Assembly (NCBI GenBank): GCA_035196065.1 | Contig: CP136575.1 | Span: forward strand, 2,954,769-3,018,768 | Reading direction: 5' to 3' | Source: Sphingobium sp. | GTDB lineage: Bacteria > Pseudomonadota > Alphaproteobacteria > Sphingomonadales > Sphingomonadaceae | Length of the DNA: 64,000 bases | Part shown: positions 53,458-63,282 of the stretch, one piece after another | How positions within the stretch are numbered: position 1 is the stretch's first letter | Layout: each line of letters opens with the position of its first letter | Program-made: the position numbers and the translations under genes | Notes under the pieces: generated by a model | Seen by the model: only the letters and a program-made list of their open reading frames with translations | What the model was told of the DNA's origin: nothing | Databases searched by the model: none

Positions 53458-54888
53458 ATGGCGATCGATGCCGCAATTGCAATGAACCGCTTCGGTCTGG
53501 GCGCGCGCTCTGGCGCTGCTGCGCCCGAAAGGCCGGCACGCTGGCTGCTTGACCAGTTGGGGCGCCATGATCCGCGCCCCCCGGCAATTGCGGCGTTACC
53601 GCCGCGCAGCGAACTGATCGGCGCGATCCGCGATCTTCGACAGGACAGGCAGCAACGCCGCTCGATGGCGGAAGACAAACCCGCAGACGATGCCGCAGCC
53701 GCAGCCGACCGGGATCTCAACAATTATCGCACGGCGGTACGCGGGCAATATGTCGCGGCAGTTGATGCACGGCTCGGTGTGGCGCTATCGTCCGACACCG
53801 ATTTTGCCGAGCGGCTGGTGCATTTCTGGGCAAATCATTTCGCTATATCGATCGACAAAATTGTCACCGTGGGCCTTGCCGGGAATTTCGAATTTGAAGC
53901 GATAAGGCCGCATATCCTTGGCAGCTTTGCCGATCTGCTAAAATCAGCGATCCGGCACCCGGCGATGCTGCTCTACCTTGATCAGGCACAGTCGATCGGC
54001 CCAAACAGCCTGCTTGCCCGGCGCATCGGTGCGCGAAGCGACCGCGAAATCGGCCTCAACGAAAATCTGGCGCGCGAGATACTCGAACTGCATACGCTGG
54101 GTGATCGAACCGCCTTTACCCAAGAAGATGTCACCGAATTTGCCAAGGCAATGACCGGGCTCACCGTGGCTGGACTTGGCAGACCGCAATTGCAGCGCGC
54201 CCTGGGGACCGACAAGTCGCCGGGCGATGCAGTGTTTGCCGATGCGCTGCACGAACCCGGCAATCGCACAATTGCGGGGCGTAGCTATGGCGGAGGCGGC
54301 GCGCAGGCGCTGGATAGGATCCTCGACGATCTGGCTATGCATCCCGCAACCGCCCGGCACATCGCCACAAAACTCGCCCGGCATTTCGTGACCGACGATC
54401 CGCCTGCCCCACTGGTGGCGCGGTTGGAGGCTGTCTTCCTGAAGACAGGCGGCAACCTGCCCGCCATATATAGGGCGCTGGTCGAAGCACCCGAAAGCTG
54501 GCGAATGCCCGTCGCCAAATTCAAAAGCCCGTGGGAATGGACGGTCTCTGCCTTGCGGGCGCTGTCGGTCACCGATTTCCCGGGTCGGGCCCAGGCCGCG
54601 GTCGGCTTGTTCACCCAGCTGGGCCAACCGGTCTGGCGTCCCGGATCACCCAAGGGTTTTGGCGATATCAGCGCAGACTGGGCGGGCCCGGCCGCGCTGA
54701 TGCGCCGGGTGGAAACGGCAGGCCGCTTTGCCCGGCTGGCCGCAAACCGCGTCGACGCGCGACAATTGGCACCTGCCATCCTACCCGGAACGCTCGGCCC
54801 GCTGACAGCCGAACAGATCGCCCGCGCCGAAAGCCCCGAACAGGGGTTGGCATTGCTGCTCGTTTCACCCGAATTCCTGCGGAGATAA
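53458..54888 (+). CDS. DUF1800 domain protein
   Basis: A 476-residue protein of the DUF1800 family. MAIDAAIAMNRFGLGARSG, RLVHFWANHFAIS, NENLAREILELHTLG and DPPAPLVARLEAVF are typical. No signal peptide is evident. Its function is not established; it is nearly always followed by a DUF1501 gene, as here, four bases downstream. AAGAAGG stands before the ATG. Confidence 0.9.
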   Translation: MAIDAAIAMNRFGLGARSGAAAPERPARWLLDQLGRHDPRPPAIAALPPRSELIGAIRDLRQDRQQRRSMAEDKPADDAAAAADRDLNNYRTAVRGQYVAAVDARLGVALSSDTDFAERLVHFWANHFAISIDKIVTVGLAGNFEFEAIRPHILGSFADLLKSAIRHPAMLLYLDQAQSIGPNSLLARRIGARSDREIGLNENLAREILELHTLGDRTAFTQEDVTEFAKAMTGLTVAGLGRPQLQRALGTDKSPGDAVFADALHEPGNRTIAGRSYGGGGAQALDRILDDLAMHPATARHIATKLARHFVTDDPPAPLVARLEAVFLKTGGNLPAIYRALVEAPESWRMPVAKFKSPWEWTVSALRALSVTDFPGRAQAAVGLFTQLGQPVWRPGSPKGFGDISADWAGPAALMRRVETAGRFARLAANRVDARQLAPAILPGTLGPLTAEQIARAESPEQGLALLLVSPEFLRR

Positions 54889-54892
54889 TCCG

Positions 54893-56014
54893 ATGATCCT
54901 CAATCGCCGCCATCTTGTGCTGTCGGGACTCGCCGGGACGGGTATTGCCCTTGCCCCGCGCATCGCCTTTGCCGCCGCCGAAACCGACCGGCGCTTCATC
55001 TTCATCATTCAGCGCGGCGCCGCCGACGGTCTGGCCATTTTGGCCCCGACCGGCGATCCCGTCTTTGCGGCTGCACGCGGAGAGATCGCGGCCAGCGCTG
55101 CAAGCGGGGCCGCGCTGGACAGCCTCTTCACGCTGCATCCGGAAATGAAAGCGAGCGCCGCATTATTCGGGCAAAAACAGGCCGCCTTTGTCCATGCGAT
55201 TGCCTCTGGCTATCGGGAACGTTCGCATTTTGACGGGCAGAACATGCTCGAAACCGCAGGCACCCGTCCTTATGGCCGCGACGATGGCTGGATGAACCGG
55301 TTGCTCACACTGCTTCCCAAGGGCGAAAGCAAGGCCATTGCCTTTGCCAACGCCATCCCGCCAGCGCTGCGCGGCCCGATAGCGGTCAGCAGCTACGCCC
55401 CCTCGCGCCTGCCCGACGCCAATGCCGCGCTGCTCGAACGGGTCGCCATGCTTTATGCCGAGGACCGCGAGCTGGCGCCATTATGGCAAAGCGCGACCCA
55501 GACCGAAGCCATGGCAATGGGCAGCGACCCGGCAGGACGCGGCGGCGCAGCGGCCGGAAAGCTGGTCGCCAGCCTGATGGCAGGTAGCGACGGTGCCCGT
55601 GTTGCGATGGTCGAAACTGGCGGCTGGGATACGCATATCAATCAGGACGGGCGGCTGGGCGCGGTGTTAAAGGGTGTCGATGACATGATCGATGCCCTGC
55701 GCATCGACCTTGGACCAGCGTGGGATAAGACACTGGTGCTGGTCGCGACCGAATTCGGGCGCACCGTGCATGTCAACGGGACGCGCGGCACCGACCATGG
55801 CACCGGATCGGCAGCATTGCTCTATGGAGGCGCACTGGCCAGCGGCGGCACGGTGCGTTCGGATTGGCCGGGGCTTGCCACCGGACAATTGTTCGAAGGT
55901 CGCGACCTCAGGCCGACGATGCGGTTTGAAAGCGTCGCGGTCGGGGCACTTTCGGCGCATTACGGCATCGATCCCGTTTTGATGCGCCGAACAGTGTTTC
56001 CAGATTACAGCTGA
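54893..56014 (+). CDS. DUF1501 domain protein, Tat-exported
   Basis: A 373-residue alkaline phosphatase/sulfatase-fold protein with twin-arginine signal NRRHLVLSGLAGTGIAL ending RIAFA|A. RFIFIIQRGAADGL, HFDGQNMLE, MVETGGWDTHINQ, VATEFGRTVHVNGTRGTDHG provide the metal-site-like residues. Coupled to DUF1800 by a four-base gap with GGAG before the ATG. The pair probably acts outside the cytoplasm on a surface or polymer substrate; unproven. Confidence 0.9.
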   Translation: MILNRRHLVLSGLAGTGIALAPRIAFAAAETDRRFIFIIQRGAADGLAILAPTGDPVFAAARGEIAASAASGAALDSLFTLHPEMKASAALFGQKQAAFVHAIASGYRERSHFDGQNMLETAGTRPYGRDDGWMNRLLTLLPKGESKAIAFANAIPPALRGPIAVSSYAPSRLPDANAALLERVAMLYAEDRELAPLWQSATQTEAMAMGSDPAGRGGAAAGKLVASLMAGSDGARVAMVETGGWDTHINQDGRLGAVLKGVDDMIDALRIDLGPAWDKTLVLVATEFGRTVHVNGTRGTDHGTGSAALLYGGALASGGTVRSDWPGLATGQLFEGRDLRPTMRFESVAVGALSAHYGIDPVLMRRTVFPDYS

Positions 56015-56026
56015 CGCGCCGCCCGA

Positions 56027-57163
56027 TCAATTTCCATAAGCTGCCCGTTCGACCGCGCCGAGGAAATCGAGCGCGCCGGCATCGCCAAAGGGTGCAAGCT
56101 GGCTCATCATCACGCCGGCAACGCCATTTGTCGGGTCGATCCAATAATAGCTGTTGAAAATCCCCGCCCAGGCCAAGCTGCCCGGCGCGCGGCCATTGGG
56201 GCCTTGTTCGGGATTGATCAGAAAACCCAGACCCCATCCGGTGTGCTGGTCGGGGAAGGTATCATAAGGCCGGGCAAGATCGGGCATTGCCGTTCCCATA
56301 TAACCGGCACGCAAGGGGGCGACCTGATTGCGCGCCATTTCCGCGACGCTGGCTTCGGATAGCACGCGCGTGCCATCCAATTCACCACCGCGCAGGATCA
56401 TGCGGACGAACTGGCCATAATCGGCTGCGGTTGAACTCAGGCCGCCGCCGCCCATGTCGAACTCGCCACCGCCCAGAAAGATGGGCTGGGTGGCAAAGCC
56501 GCCATCGGGAAGCCGCGCATGCACCTTTGCTGCATCGTCGGGCAGCGCATCGCGGAAAGCGGTCGCCGTCATGCCGAGCGGGGCAAGCAGATTATCCTGA
56601 AGATAGGCGCCCAGCCGCTGGCCGGTCGCCGCCTCGATCGCAAGACCAACCCAATCGGTCGCGACGCTATATTCCCACTTTTCGCCTGGATCGAACATCA
56701 GCGGCATCTGGATTGACGCGAGCGATCCGGGGGCTGGCATCCCGGTTGCGGCATAATAGCGCAATATTTCCGGGTGGATGAAGAAATAGCCGAGCCCTGC
56801 CGTATGCGTCAGCAGATGGCGCAGCGTGATTGGCCGGCTTGCGGCGCGCAAAATCGGTTCGCCGCCGTCCGAAAAGCCGGAGAGGACCTGCGGCGCCGCC
56901 AGTTGCGGCAACAAATCTCCAACCGGGGCATCGAGATCGAGCCGGCCCTGTTCGACCAGCTGCATCGCCCCTGCGGAAACGACCGCCTTGGTCATCGACG
57001 CAATCTGGAAGACGGTATCGACCTCCATCGCCTGCCCGCTAATGGCATCGGCGTGGCCATAAGCACCCGTAAAGCGCACCCCATCCCGGTCAGCGATCAG
57101 CGCCACCGCGCCCGGAATTGCCGCTTGTGCAAAGGCTGCCTGCAGTTGTGCTTCTATCCCCAT
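56027..57163 (-). CDS. Serine hydrolase, class C beta-lactamase-like esterase
   Basis: A 378-residue protein: SMTKAVVS (SxxK), YSVATDWVGLAIE (Tyr), HTAGLGYFF, and the C-terminal SLAWAGIFNSYYWIDP in the position of the KTG motif. No signal peptide. It is a second member of the type at 36436-37635. GGGGGAG precedes the ATG. Likely an esterase; convergent with the DUF1501 gene. Confidence 0.88.
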   Translation of the reverse strand: MGIEAQLQAAFAQAAIPGAVALIADRDGVRFTGAYGHADAISGQAMEVDTVFQIASMTKAVVSAGAMQLVEQGRLDLDAPVGDLLPQLAAPQVLSGFSDGGEPILRAASRPITLRHLLTHTAGLGYFFIHPEILRYYAATGMPAPGSLASIQMPLMFDPGEKWEYSVATDWVGLAIEAATGQRLGAYLQDNLLAPLGMTATAFRDALPDDAAKVHARLPDGGFATQPIFLGGGEFDMGGGGLSSTAADYGQFVRMILRGGELDGTRVLSEASVAEMARNQVAPLRAGYMGTAMPDLARPYDTFPDQHTGWGLGFLINPEQGPNGRAPGSLAWAGIFNSYYWIDPTNGVAGVMMSQLAPFGDAGALDFLGAVERAAYGN

Positions 57164-57194
57164 CTCGTCTCTCCCCCTCAAATCCCGATTATTA

Positions 57195-57968
57195 TCATTC
57201 GCCCAGTTCGATCCATGTCGGCGCATGGTCGCTGGCCTTTTCACGTCCGCGATGCGCCTTGTCGACGCCGCTGGCAAGCAACCGGTCGGCCGCAACCGGG
57301 CTCAGCAACAGATGGTCAATCCGGAAACCATGATCCTGTTGCCAGGCGCCCGCCTGATAATCCCAATAGGTCCACACCGCGCCCTGCGGATGGTGGGTGG
57401 CGATCGCATCGGTCCAGCCGTCGGACAGGATCGTGCGATAGGCGGCAATGCTTTCGGGCTGGCGCAACGCATCGTCGCGCATCGCCTTTGCTGACCAGAT
57501 ATCATGATCATGCGGGATCACATTATAATCGCCTGCCAGCACCACCGGGATTTCCAACGCAAGCAGTTCCTGCGCGCGCGCGCGCAACCGCTTCATCCAG
57601 CTGAGTTTGTAATCGAATTTTGGCCCCGGTTGCGGGTTGCCATTGGGCAAATAGATTGATGCGACGCGCAGACCAAAAACCTCAGCCTCCAGATAGCGCG
57701 AATGCACATCTTCCGGATCGCCTTCCAGCCCACGCCCCGTTTCCACGGGCTGGGCATCACGCGCCAATATGGCAACGCCGTTAAAGCCTTTTTGCCCGTG
57801 CCAGATCGCGCCATAGCCAAGCCGTTCAAACTCGGCGGCGGGAAAGCCCTCATCCTGTGTCTTGATTTCCTGCAGGCAGGCAATGTCCGGTCGGGTTTCG
57901 TCGAGCCATTCGAGCAGCCTTGGCAGCCGCGCCTTTATGCCATTGATATTATATGTCGCGATACGCAT
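57195..57968 (-). CDS. xth: Exodeoxyribonuclease III
   Basis: A 257-residue AP endonuclease/3'-5' exonuclease for base-excision repair. Motifs of the EEP fold: TYNINGIKARL, IACLQEIKTQ (catalytic Glu34), YLPNGNPQ, LAGDYNVIPH, DHGFRIDHLLLSP and SDHAPTWIEL (catalytic His). Full length. It is 31 bases from the erpA stop and likely shares a transcript with it. Confidence 0.96.
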   Translation of the reverse strand: MRIATYNINGIKARLPRLLEWLDETRPDIACLQEIKTQDEGFPAAEFERLGYGAIWHGQKGFNGVAILARDAQPVETGRGLEGDPEDVHSRYLEAEVFGLRVASIYLPNGNPQPGPKFDYKLSWMKRLRARAQELLALEIPVVLAGDYNVIPHDHDIWSAKAMRDDALRQPESIAAYRTILSDGWTDAIATHHPQGAVWTYWDYQAGAWQQDHGFRIDHLLLSPVAADRLLASGVDKAHRGREKASDHAPTWIELGE

Positions 57969-57999
57969 TCGGCGACCCTAGCGGCCGACCAGCCATGCT

Positions 58000-58335
58000 T
58001 CAAACCGAAAAGCTGGATCCGCAACCGCAACCGGCCTGCGCCTGAGGGTTTGTAACCTGAAAGCTTTTTCCGCCGAGCGATTCGATAAAATCGACCGCAG
58101 AGCCGCGCACCAGATCGAGGCTGACCGAATCGACCACCAATTTGGCATCACCCGATTCGGCGACGACATCATCGGCCTCGATACTGTCGGCAAGGCCAAA
58201 GCGATATTGAAAGCCTGAACAGCCGCCGCCTTCGACCGACAGGCGAAGCAGCGCGGATTTCCCAAGTTTTTGCGCAATTTCGCTCACCCGGCGGGCGGCG
58301 TTAGGCAGCAATTGGATATCAGGATGTGCGGACAT
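58000..58335 (-). CDS. erpA: Iron-sulfur cluster insertion protein ErpA
   Basis: A 111-residue A-type carrier. Cluster ligands Cys39 (VEGGGCSGFQYRFG) and Cys103-x-Cys105 (AGCGCGSSFSV) are all present. It passes Fe-S clusters to apoproteins; erpA versus iscA cannot be fully separated by eye, but the sequence and isolated position suit ErpA. Confidence 0.9.
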   Translation of the reverse strand: MSAHPDIQLLPNAARRVSEIAQKLGKSALLRLSVEGGGCSGFQYRFGLADSIEADDVVAESGDAKLVVDSVSLDLVRGSAVDFIESLGGKSFQVTNPQAQAGCGCGSSFSV

Positions 58336-58438
58336 GGTGCCAATGTAGGCTCAAACAAAAAGGGCGGCAAGGTGTCTCCACCAAGCCAGCCCCAGATTTA
58401 CACCCTCTCCCAAAGGTGATGCGTTACGGTCAGGTCGC

Positions 58439-59188
58439 TTATTCAGCGGGACCGCCTATCGATTTGCTATCAGCATCTTTTGCAGCGAGCAAGAGATTTG
58501 ACACATTTGTAACAGGCTCAAGAAATGAGGTCGGATTGACGGGTTCGCCGGCGATCCGCACTTCATAATGCAAGTGGCTGCCGGTCGAACGGCCGGTCGA
58601 TCCCATGAAGCCAATCACGTCGCCCTTGCGAACGCGCTGGCCCGACTGAACGTTCATTGCCGAAAGATGGCCATAACGGGTCTGGATGGCGTTGCCATGT
58701 TCGACCTCGATATATTTGCCATATCCGCTGACCCATTGGGCGCGGCCAACAATGCCGTCAGCAGTTGCATAGATCGGAGTGCCGATCGGGCCTGCAATGT
58801 CGAGGCCTTTATGATTTTTGCGGCGACCCTGGAACGGATCGGTGCGGTAACCGAAATGGCTGGTCTTGCGCATCACTTCGACCGGATTGATGGCGGGCAC
58901 AGCAACAACCTGTTTGCTGCGGGTGCCATTGATGCTGCCCCAGCTATCATTGAGGGCGCGAAATTCGGGATCGGACACACCAAGGGCGGTCTTGTTCGAT
59001 TCGACGTCTTCCGGTTTGACGCGGAACGAATCAGAGGCGGCGGAGTTTGCCATTGCCGGAGTAGCAACTGAGGCCGTGAAGACCAGGCTGCCAGCAAGCA
59101 AAAGCTTTCCCATCAGTGATTGGCCTGCGGCCAAAACGCTGTGTAGCATGTGGTAATACGACCCTTTGTTGATTTCCCGGATTTGCAT
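58439..59188 (-). CDS. M23 family metallopeptidase (LytM/DipM-like)
   Basis: A 249-residue envelope peptidase. Zinc motifs HKGLDIAGPIGTPIY, RYGHLSAM and HLHYEVRIAG are intact, so it should cleave peptidoglycan cross-links. A hydrophobic signal (GKLLLAGSLVFTASVATPAMA) begins about 26 residues in. The long N-terminus makes the start unsure: ATG at 59149 would give a more standard signal peptide. An inverted repeat GGCAG-CTAA-CTGCC lies upstream near 59216-59229. Confidence 0.9.
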   Translation of the reverse strand: MQIREINKGSYYHMLHSVLAAGQSLMGKLLLAGSLVFTASVATPAMANSAASDSFRVKPEDVESNKTALGVSDPEFRALNDSWGSINGTRSKQVVAVPAINPVEVMRKTSHFGYRTDPFQGRRKNHKGLDIAGPIGTPIYATADGIVGRAQWVSGYGKYIEVEHGNAIQTRYGHLSAMNVQSGQRVRKGDVIGFMGSTGRSTGSHLHYEVRIAGEPVNPTSFLEPVTNVSNLLLAAKDADSKSIGGPAE

Positions 59189-59259
59189 CCGAGAAAGACC
59201 CCAAAACTGTGCGGCAGTTAGCTGCCTACCCCTTATGTATATGGTGTGTGACGGGGGGT

Positions 59260-60054
59260 TCAGCCCAATGCAACCTGCAGATAATAATCCCGCGTTAAAC
59301 CGGCCTTTGAACGCGCCGAGTCGTTGAACGGAGGCTTCAACTGCCCCCGAAAGTGACGCTCAACCAGTGTTTTCCAATGTTTTTCCGGGATGAACTTTTG
59401 CTCACTACAAGCCGACTGAAACCATGTCGTACCCGCCAAAACATGGCGGATTTCGTCGGTATAGATGCGATTCAAGATGCGCGCCGAGGCCGAATCACCC
59501 ACCGATTCGAATCGCGCCACCGTGGCGGGCGTCACGTCTAGGCCGCGCGCCTCCAGTACCATCGGTACAACGGCCAACCGAGCGAGCGCATCATGCCGCG
59601 TCTCATAGGCCGATTCCCATAATCCATCATGGGCGGGCATCGCGCCATATTCGCTGCCCAATTGGCGCAGCCGACGGTCCAGCAAGGCAAAGTGCATCGC
59701 TTCATCTGCGCCGACCCGCAGCCAGTCATCGGCAAATTCACGCGGAAACTGCTCTCCAAACCGGCCGACCAGATCAAAGGCAAGGTCGATGGCGACGAAT
59801 TCGATATGCGCCAATGCGTGGAGCAGCGCCGCCCGTGTCGCATCCGATCCCGCCTTACGCCTTTTCGGCATGAAGCGCGGCGCGAGCAGTTCCGGTCGGG
59901 CAGGCCGGGCAGGAAAATCGGGCATGGCCGCGTCAAAACGATGCTCCAGCCGCCCTAACCGCCAGTCGCGCGCCACCGACCGCGCCCGCATCACTTTGGT
60001 CTGCGGATCGGGGGTTTCGAGCACCAATTTGCACGCTTCACCGAGCGTCGTCAT
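59260..60054 (-). CDS. DUF455 family ferritin-like protein
   Basis: A 264-residue helical protein. HALAHIEFVAIDLAFDLV, DEAMHFALLDRRL and IYTDEIRHVLAGTTWF supply E/D-x2-H residues that could form a di-iron site. DUF455 members are of unknown function, sometimes linked to tRNA hydroxylation-like folds. GGGAGGAG precedes the ATG. It follows bcp with a 95-base gap. Confidence 0.85.
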   Translation of the reverse strand: MTTLGEACKLVLETPDPQTKVMRARSVARDWRLGRLEHRFDAAMPDFPARPARPELLAPRFMPKRRKAGSDATRAALLHALAHIEFVAIDLAFDLVGRFGEQFPREFADDWLRVGADEAMHFALLDRRLRQLGSEYGAMPAHDGLWESAYETRHDALARLAVVPMVLEARGLDVTPATVARFESVGDSASARILNRIYTDEIRHVLAGTTWFQSACSEQKFIPEKHWKTLVERHFRGQLKPPFNDSARSKAGLTRDYYLQVALG

Positions 60055-60149
60055 ACGCTCCTCCCGGATGCGGGAGAGGGACGCGAACATGGCTCGCACG
60101 CAAAATCATACATCCCATGCCCTCCAAGCGATCAGTGCCATGCAGGGCT

Positions 60150-60608
60150 TCAAAGCCCCTTTGCAGCCTCCAGCACGTCCTCAGCATGTCCCTTGACCTT
60201 CACATTGTTCCAAACGCGGACGACCTTGCCATCCTTGCCCACAAGATAGGTCGACCGTTCGATCCCCATATATTTCTTGCCGTACATGGATTTTTCGACC
60301 CAGGCGCCCATCTGTTCGGTCAGGTCACTCTCCTCGTCGGACAGCAGAGTAACGCTAAGGTCATACTTTGCGGCAAATTTGGCAAGCTTTGCAGGCTTGT
60401 CCTTTGACACGCCATAGACGGTGACGCCTGCCTTTCCGAAATCGGCGGCCAGCGCCGTGAAATCTTTCGCTTCATTGGTGCAACCCGGCGTATCAGCCTT
60501 GGGGTAAAAATAGAGCACGAACGGCGTCTGGATATCGCCGACCGCGACATCTGCGCCGCTGCTATCCTTTACTGTCACAATCGGAAGCGTTTCGCCCACT
60601 GCCGTCAT
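60150..60608 (-). CDS. bcp: Thiol peroxidase Bcp (peroxiredoxin Q)
   Basis: A 152-residue thioredoxin-fold peroxidase. The peroxidatic Cys43 is in YPKADTPGCTNEAKDF. The usual resolving Cys five residues later is absent and no other Cys exists in the chain, so this is a one-Cys form needing an external thiol. The ATG overlaps the stop of glnE (ATGA), an unusual coupling to nitrogen control. Confidence 0.93.
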   Translation of the reverse strand: MTAVGETLPIVTVKDSSGADVAVGDIQTPFVLYFYPKADTPGCTNEAKDFTALAADFGKAGVTVYGVSKDKPAKLAKFAAKYDLSVTLLSDEESDLTEQMGAWVEKSMYGKKYMGIERSTYLVGKDGKVVRVWNNVKVKGHAEDVLEAAKGL

Positions 60609-63271
60609 TTCACTTTCTCCTTATAATCTTTCCAGACTGCCGATATCGCTGCTTTTGCAGTATCGACCGCCGCCATCAATTCGGTCCAGTCGGCATAATC
60701 GAGCGCACGCGCAACAAGTGCGCGGACCGGAGCGGGGGGAACCGCGCTATCGGGCGCGACCAGCCGCAACAGGACCAATAGTCGGGTGAGTAATCCCTGA
60801 GCATCAGCAAAGGCAGGCGGCAAAAGGCCCGTAGCGACCAATTCTCCGACCGCGCGTTGCAATTGCGGGTGGATGCCTTTGCGATGTTCCAGCTGCAACG
60901 CATGGATGCAAAATTCGGCATCGACCAGCCCGCCGGGGCAGAGCTTTACATCGAGCGGCCCCTTGGGCGGCTTATGCTCCGCCATCTCAGCGCGCATCGC
61001 GGTGATATCCTTGCGCAAGGCTGGAATCGCGCGATCGCGACCAAGGATTTCCGCGATCACGGCATCAACCGACGCCGATGGCCCAAAGACAACCCGCGCG
61101 CGGGTCAGTGCCATATGCTCCCATGTCCATGCCTCTTCGCGCTGGTAATGCGCGAAGCTTTCCACCGAAACGCAGAGCATCCCCTGCGCGCCCGAGGGAC
61201 GCAGCCGGGTATCAATCTCGTACAGGGCACCACTGGCGGTCTGCACACTGAGCGCCCCTACGACACGCTGCGCGAGCCGGTTGAAATATTGCGTCGCCCC
61301 CAGCGGCCTTCGCCCATCCGACTCAGCCCCCGTTTCACCGGTAAAGAGCAACACCAGATCAAGGTCGGAGGCATGGGTCAGTGATTGGCCGCCGAGCCGG
61401 CCATAGGCCAATATGATGAACTCGCCCCCCGGCACGCGGCCATGCGCGTTTTCAAATTCGGCGATGGTGGCGGCGGTCAGTTTGCACACCGCAACTTCGG
61501 CCAGCTGCGCATAAGCGCGCGACACATCCAGCGGGTCGTGCCGCCCCTCGATCAACTGCACGCCAAAGGCAAAGCGTTTTTCACCGACAAAGGCACGGAC
61601 AAGATCGAGCAGCCGTTCATAATCGGCATCGCCCAGCCGGGCGTCCAGTTCGGCTACCAGATCAGCCTTATCGCTTGGCAATTCAAACGCGCTCGCGTCG
61701 ATCAGCCCTTCCAGATATTCGCTACGCCGCGCCAGTGCATTGGCCAGCGTTGGCGCATAGCTCAGGACATCAGCCAGCAGCTTGAGCAGACCGGGCCGGG
61801 CATCAAGCAGATTAAAGAAATTGACCGCGCTCGGCAGGCTTTCGATCATATTGTCGAAACGGGCGAGCGCCGCTTCGGGATCGGGCGCGCGGATCAATGC
61901 GTCCATGATCTTGGGCAGGATTGCCTCGAACGCCTCACGCGCCGAACTGGAACGGATCGCGCGCAACTGCCCGCTGCGCCAACGGGCAATTCGCTGTGCG
62001 ACCGCCGCAGAATCGGCATAGCCCATGGCTTGCAACTGGTCTTCCAGCGGCAAGCGCTCTTCGGGAAAGCGGCGCTGCCGTTCATCCTCGTCGCCGGCAA
62101 GCCCATCATAGACTGCGCCAACACGTTCAACGACAGGCTGCAGCAGCGCGATCAGGCCGGCCCCATCTTTCAGCCCGTGCAGCCGCGCCGCCCGGTCAAG
62201 ATCGGCCTGCTGATCGGGCAGGGAATGTGTCTGCCTATCATCGAGCATCTGCAACCGATGCTCGATGGTGCGCAGCAGGCCATAAGCGCTGCTCAGCACC
62301 TCTGAATCACTGCCCGAAATGCGGCCACGTTCAGCCAAAAGCGCAAGCGCGGCGCGGGTATCGGCGATACGCAATGACGGGTCACGCCCGCCATGGATCA
62401 ACTGGTGCGCCTGTGCGAAAAATTCACACTCGCGGATACCGCCCCTGCCCCGTTTCAGATCATAGCCCGGACCGAAAATCTGGCCTTCATGATAATGGTC
62501 GCGGATCTGGCCCGACATTGCACGAATATTGGCGATCTGGCCGAAATCCATACTCCGCCGCCAGATAAAGGGCTGGATGCTCTTCAGGAAATAGGCCCCC
62601 AATGCCGTGTCGCCTGCCGCCACCCGGGCCCGAATGAAAGCCGCCTGTTCCCACGCAAGCGCGCTCGATTCATAATAGCTGATCGCTGCTTCGACCGGGA
62701 TTGCGATCGGCGTGACTTCCGGCGAAGGCCGCAGCCGCATGTCCACCCGAAAGACATAGCCATTTTCATCGCGCGCCGAGAGCAGTTCGATCACCCGTCG
62801 ACCGATCCTGACCGCCGCATCGGCAACATCCTCCCGCTCCCGTCGCGGCAATGTCTGCGGATCATACAGGAAGATCGGATCAATATCGGAACTGTAGTTC
62901 AATTCCTGCCCACCATGCTTGCCAAGGCCGATCACGGCGAAGCCTGCAGGCACGCAGTCATAACGCTCACGGATTGCGGCCTCGATCGCCCGGTCGAGCG
63001 CTGTATCGGCAAAGTCGGACAATATGCGGGTCACCCGCGTCAGATCCCAGGCGCCGCACAAGTCGGCGATTGCGGTGACGAGCGCAACGCCCTGCCGTTG
63101 CCGGCGCAACGTGGCGGCGACACTGCCATCCACCTCGACCGCCAGTGCAGCGGCCAGTGCCTGATCAAAATCACCCGCCCTGATCAGCGTCACCAGCGCG
63201 GGGTGGCGGTCGATGAGGAGCGCCAGAAAGGGGCTGTTCGTCCGCGCTCTATCAAGGGCGTCGTCGATCAT
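60605..63271 (-). CDS. glnE: Bifunctional glutamine synthetase adenylyltransferase/deadenylylase
   Basis: An 888-residue enzyme that adenylylates and deadenylylates GlnA (Tyr398 here) in response to PII and glutamine. Two nucleotidyltransferase domains are present: N-terminal GLGKHGGQELNYSSDIDPIFLYD and C-terminal AYGRLGGQSLTHASDLDLVLLF, each with its own DxD metal site. ATG at 63271 has AAGG eight bases before it; a GTG at 63286 overlapping the tgt stop (GTGA) is an alternative. Confidence 0.96.
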   Translation of the reverse strand: MIDDALDRARTNSPFLALLIDRHPALVTLIRAGDFDQALAAALAVEVDGSVAATLRRQRQGVALVTAIADLCGAWDLTRVTRILSDFADTALDRAIEAAIRERYDCVPAGFAVIGLGKHGGQELNYSSDIDPIFLYDPQTLPRREREDVADAAVRIGRRVIELLSARDENGYVFRVDMRLRPSPEVTPIAIPVEAAISYYESSALAWEQAAFIRARVAAGDTALGAYFLKSIQPFIWRRSMDFGQIANIRAMSGQIRDHYHEGQIFGPGYDLKRGRGGIRECEFFAQAHQLIHGGRDPSLRIADTRAALALLAERGRISGSDSEVLSSAYGLLRTIEHRLQMLDDRQTHSLPDQQADLDRAARLHGLKDGAGLIALLQPVVERVGAVYDGLAGDEDERQRRFPEERLPLEDQLQAMGYADSAAVAQRIARWRSGQLRAIRSSSAREAFEAILPKIMDALIRAPDPEAALARFDNMIESLPSAVNFFNLLDARPGLLKLLADVLSYAPTLANALARRSEYLEGLIDASAFELPSDKADLVAELDARLGDADYERLLDLVRAFVGEKRFAFGVQLIEGRHDPLDVSRAYAQLAEVAVCKLTAATIAEFENAHGRVPGGEFIILAYGRLGGQSLTHASDLDLVLLFTGETGAESDGRRPLGATQYFNRLAQRVVGALSVQTASGALYEIDTRLRPSGAQGMLCVSVESFAHYQREEAWTWEHMALTRARVVFGPSASVDAVIAEILGRDRAIPALRKDITAMRAEMAEHKPPKGPLDVKLCPGGLVDAEFCIHALQLEHRKGIHPQLQRAVGELVATGLLPPAFADAQGLLTRLLVLLRLVAPDSAVPPAPVRALVARALDYADWTELMAAVDTAKAAISAVWKDYKEKVK

Positions 63272-63282
63272 CGCCCCGACCT

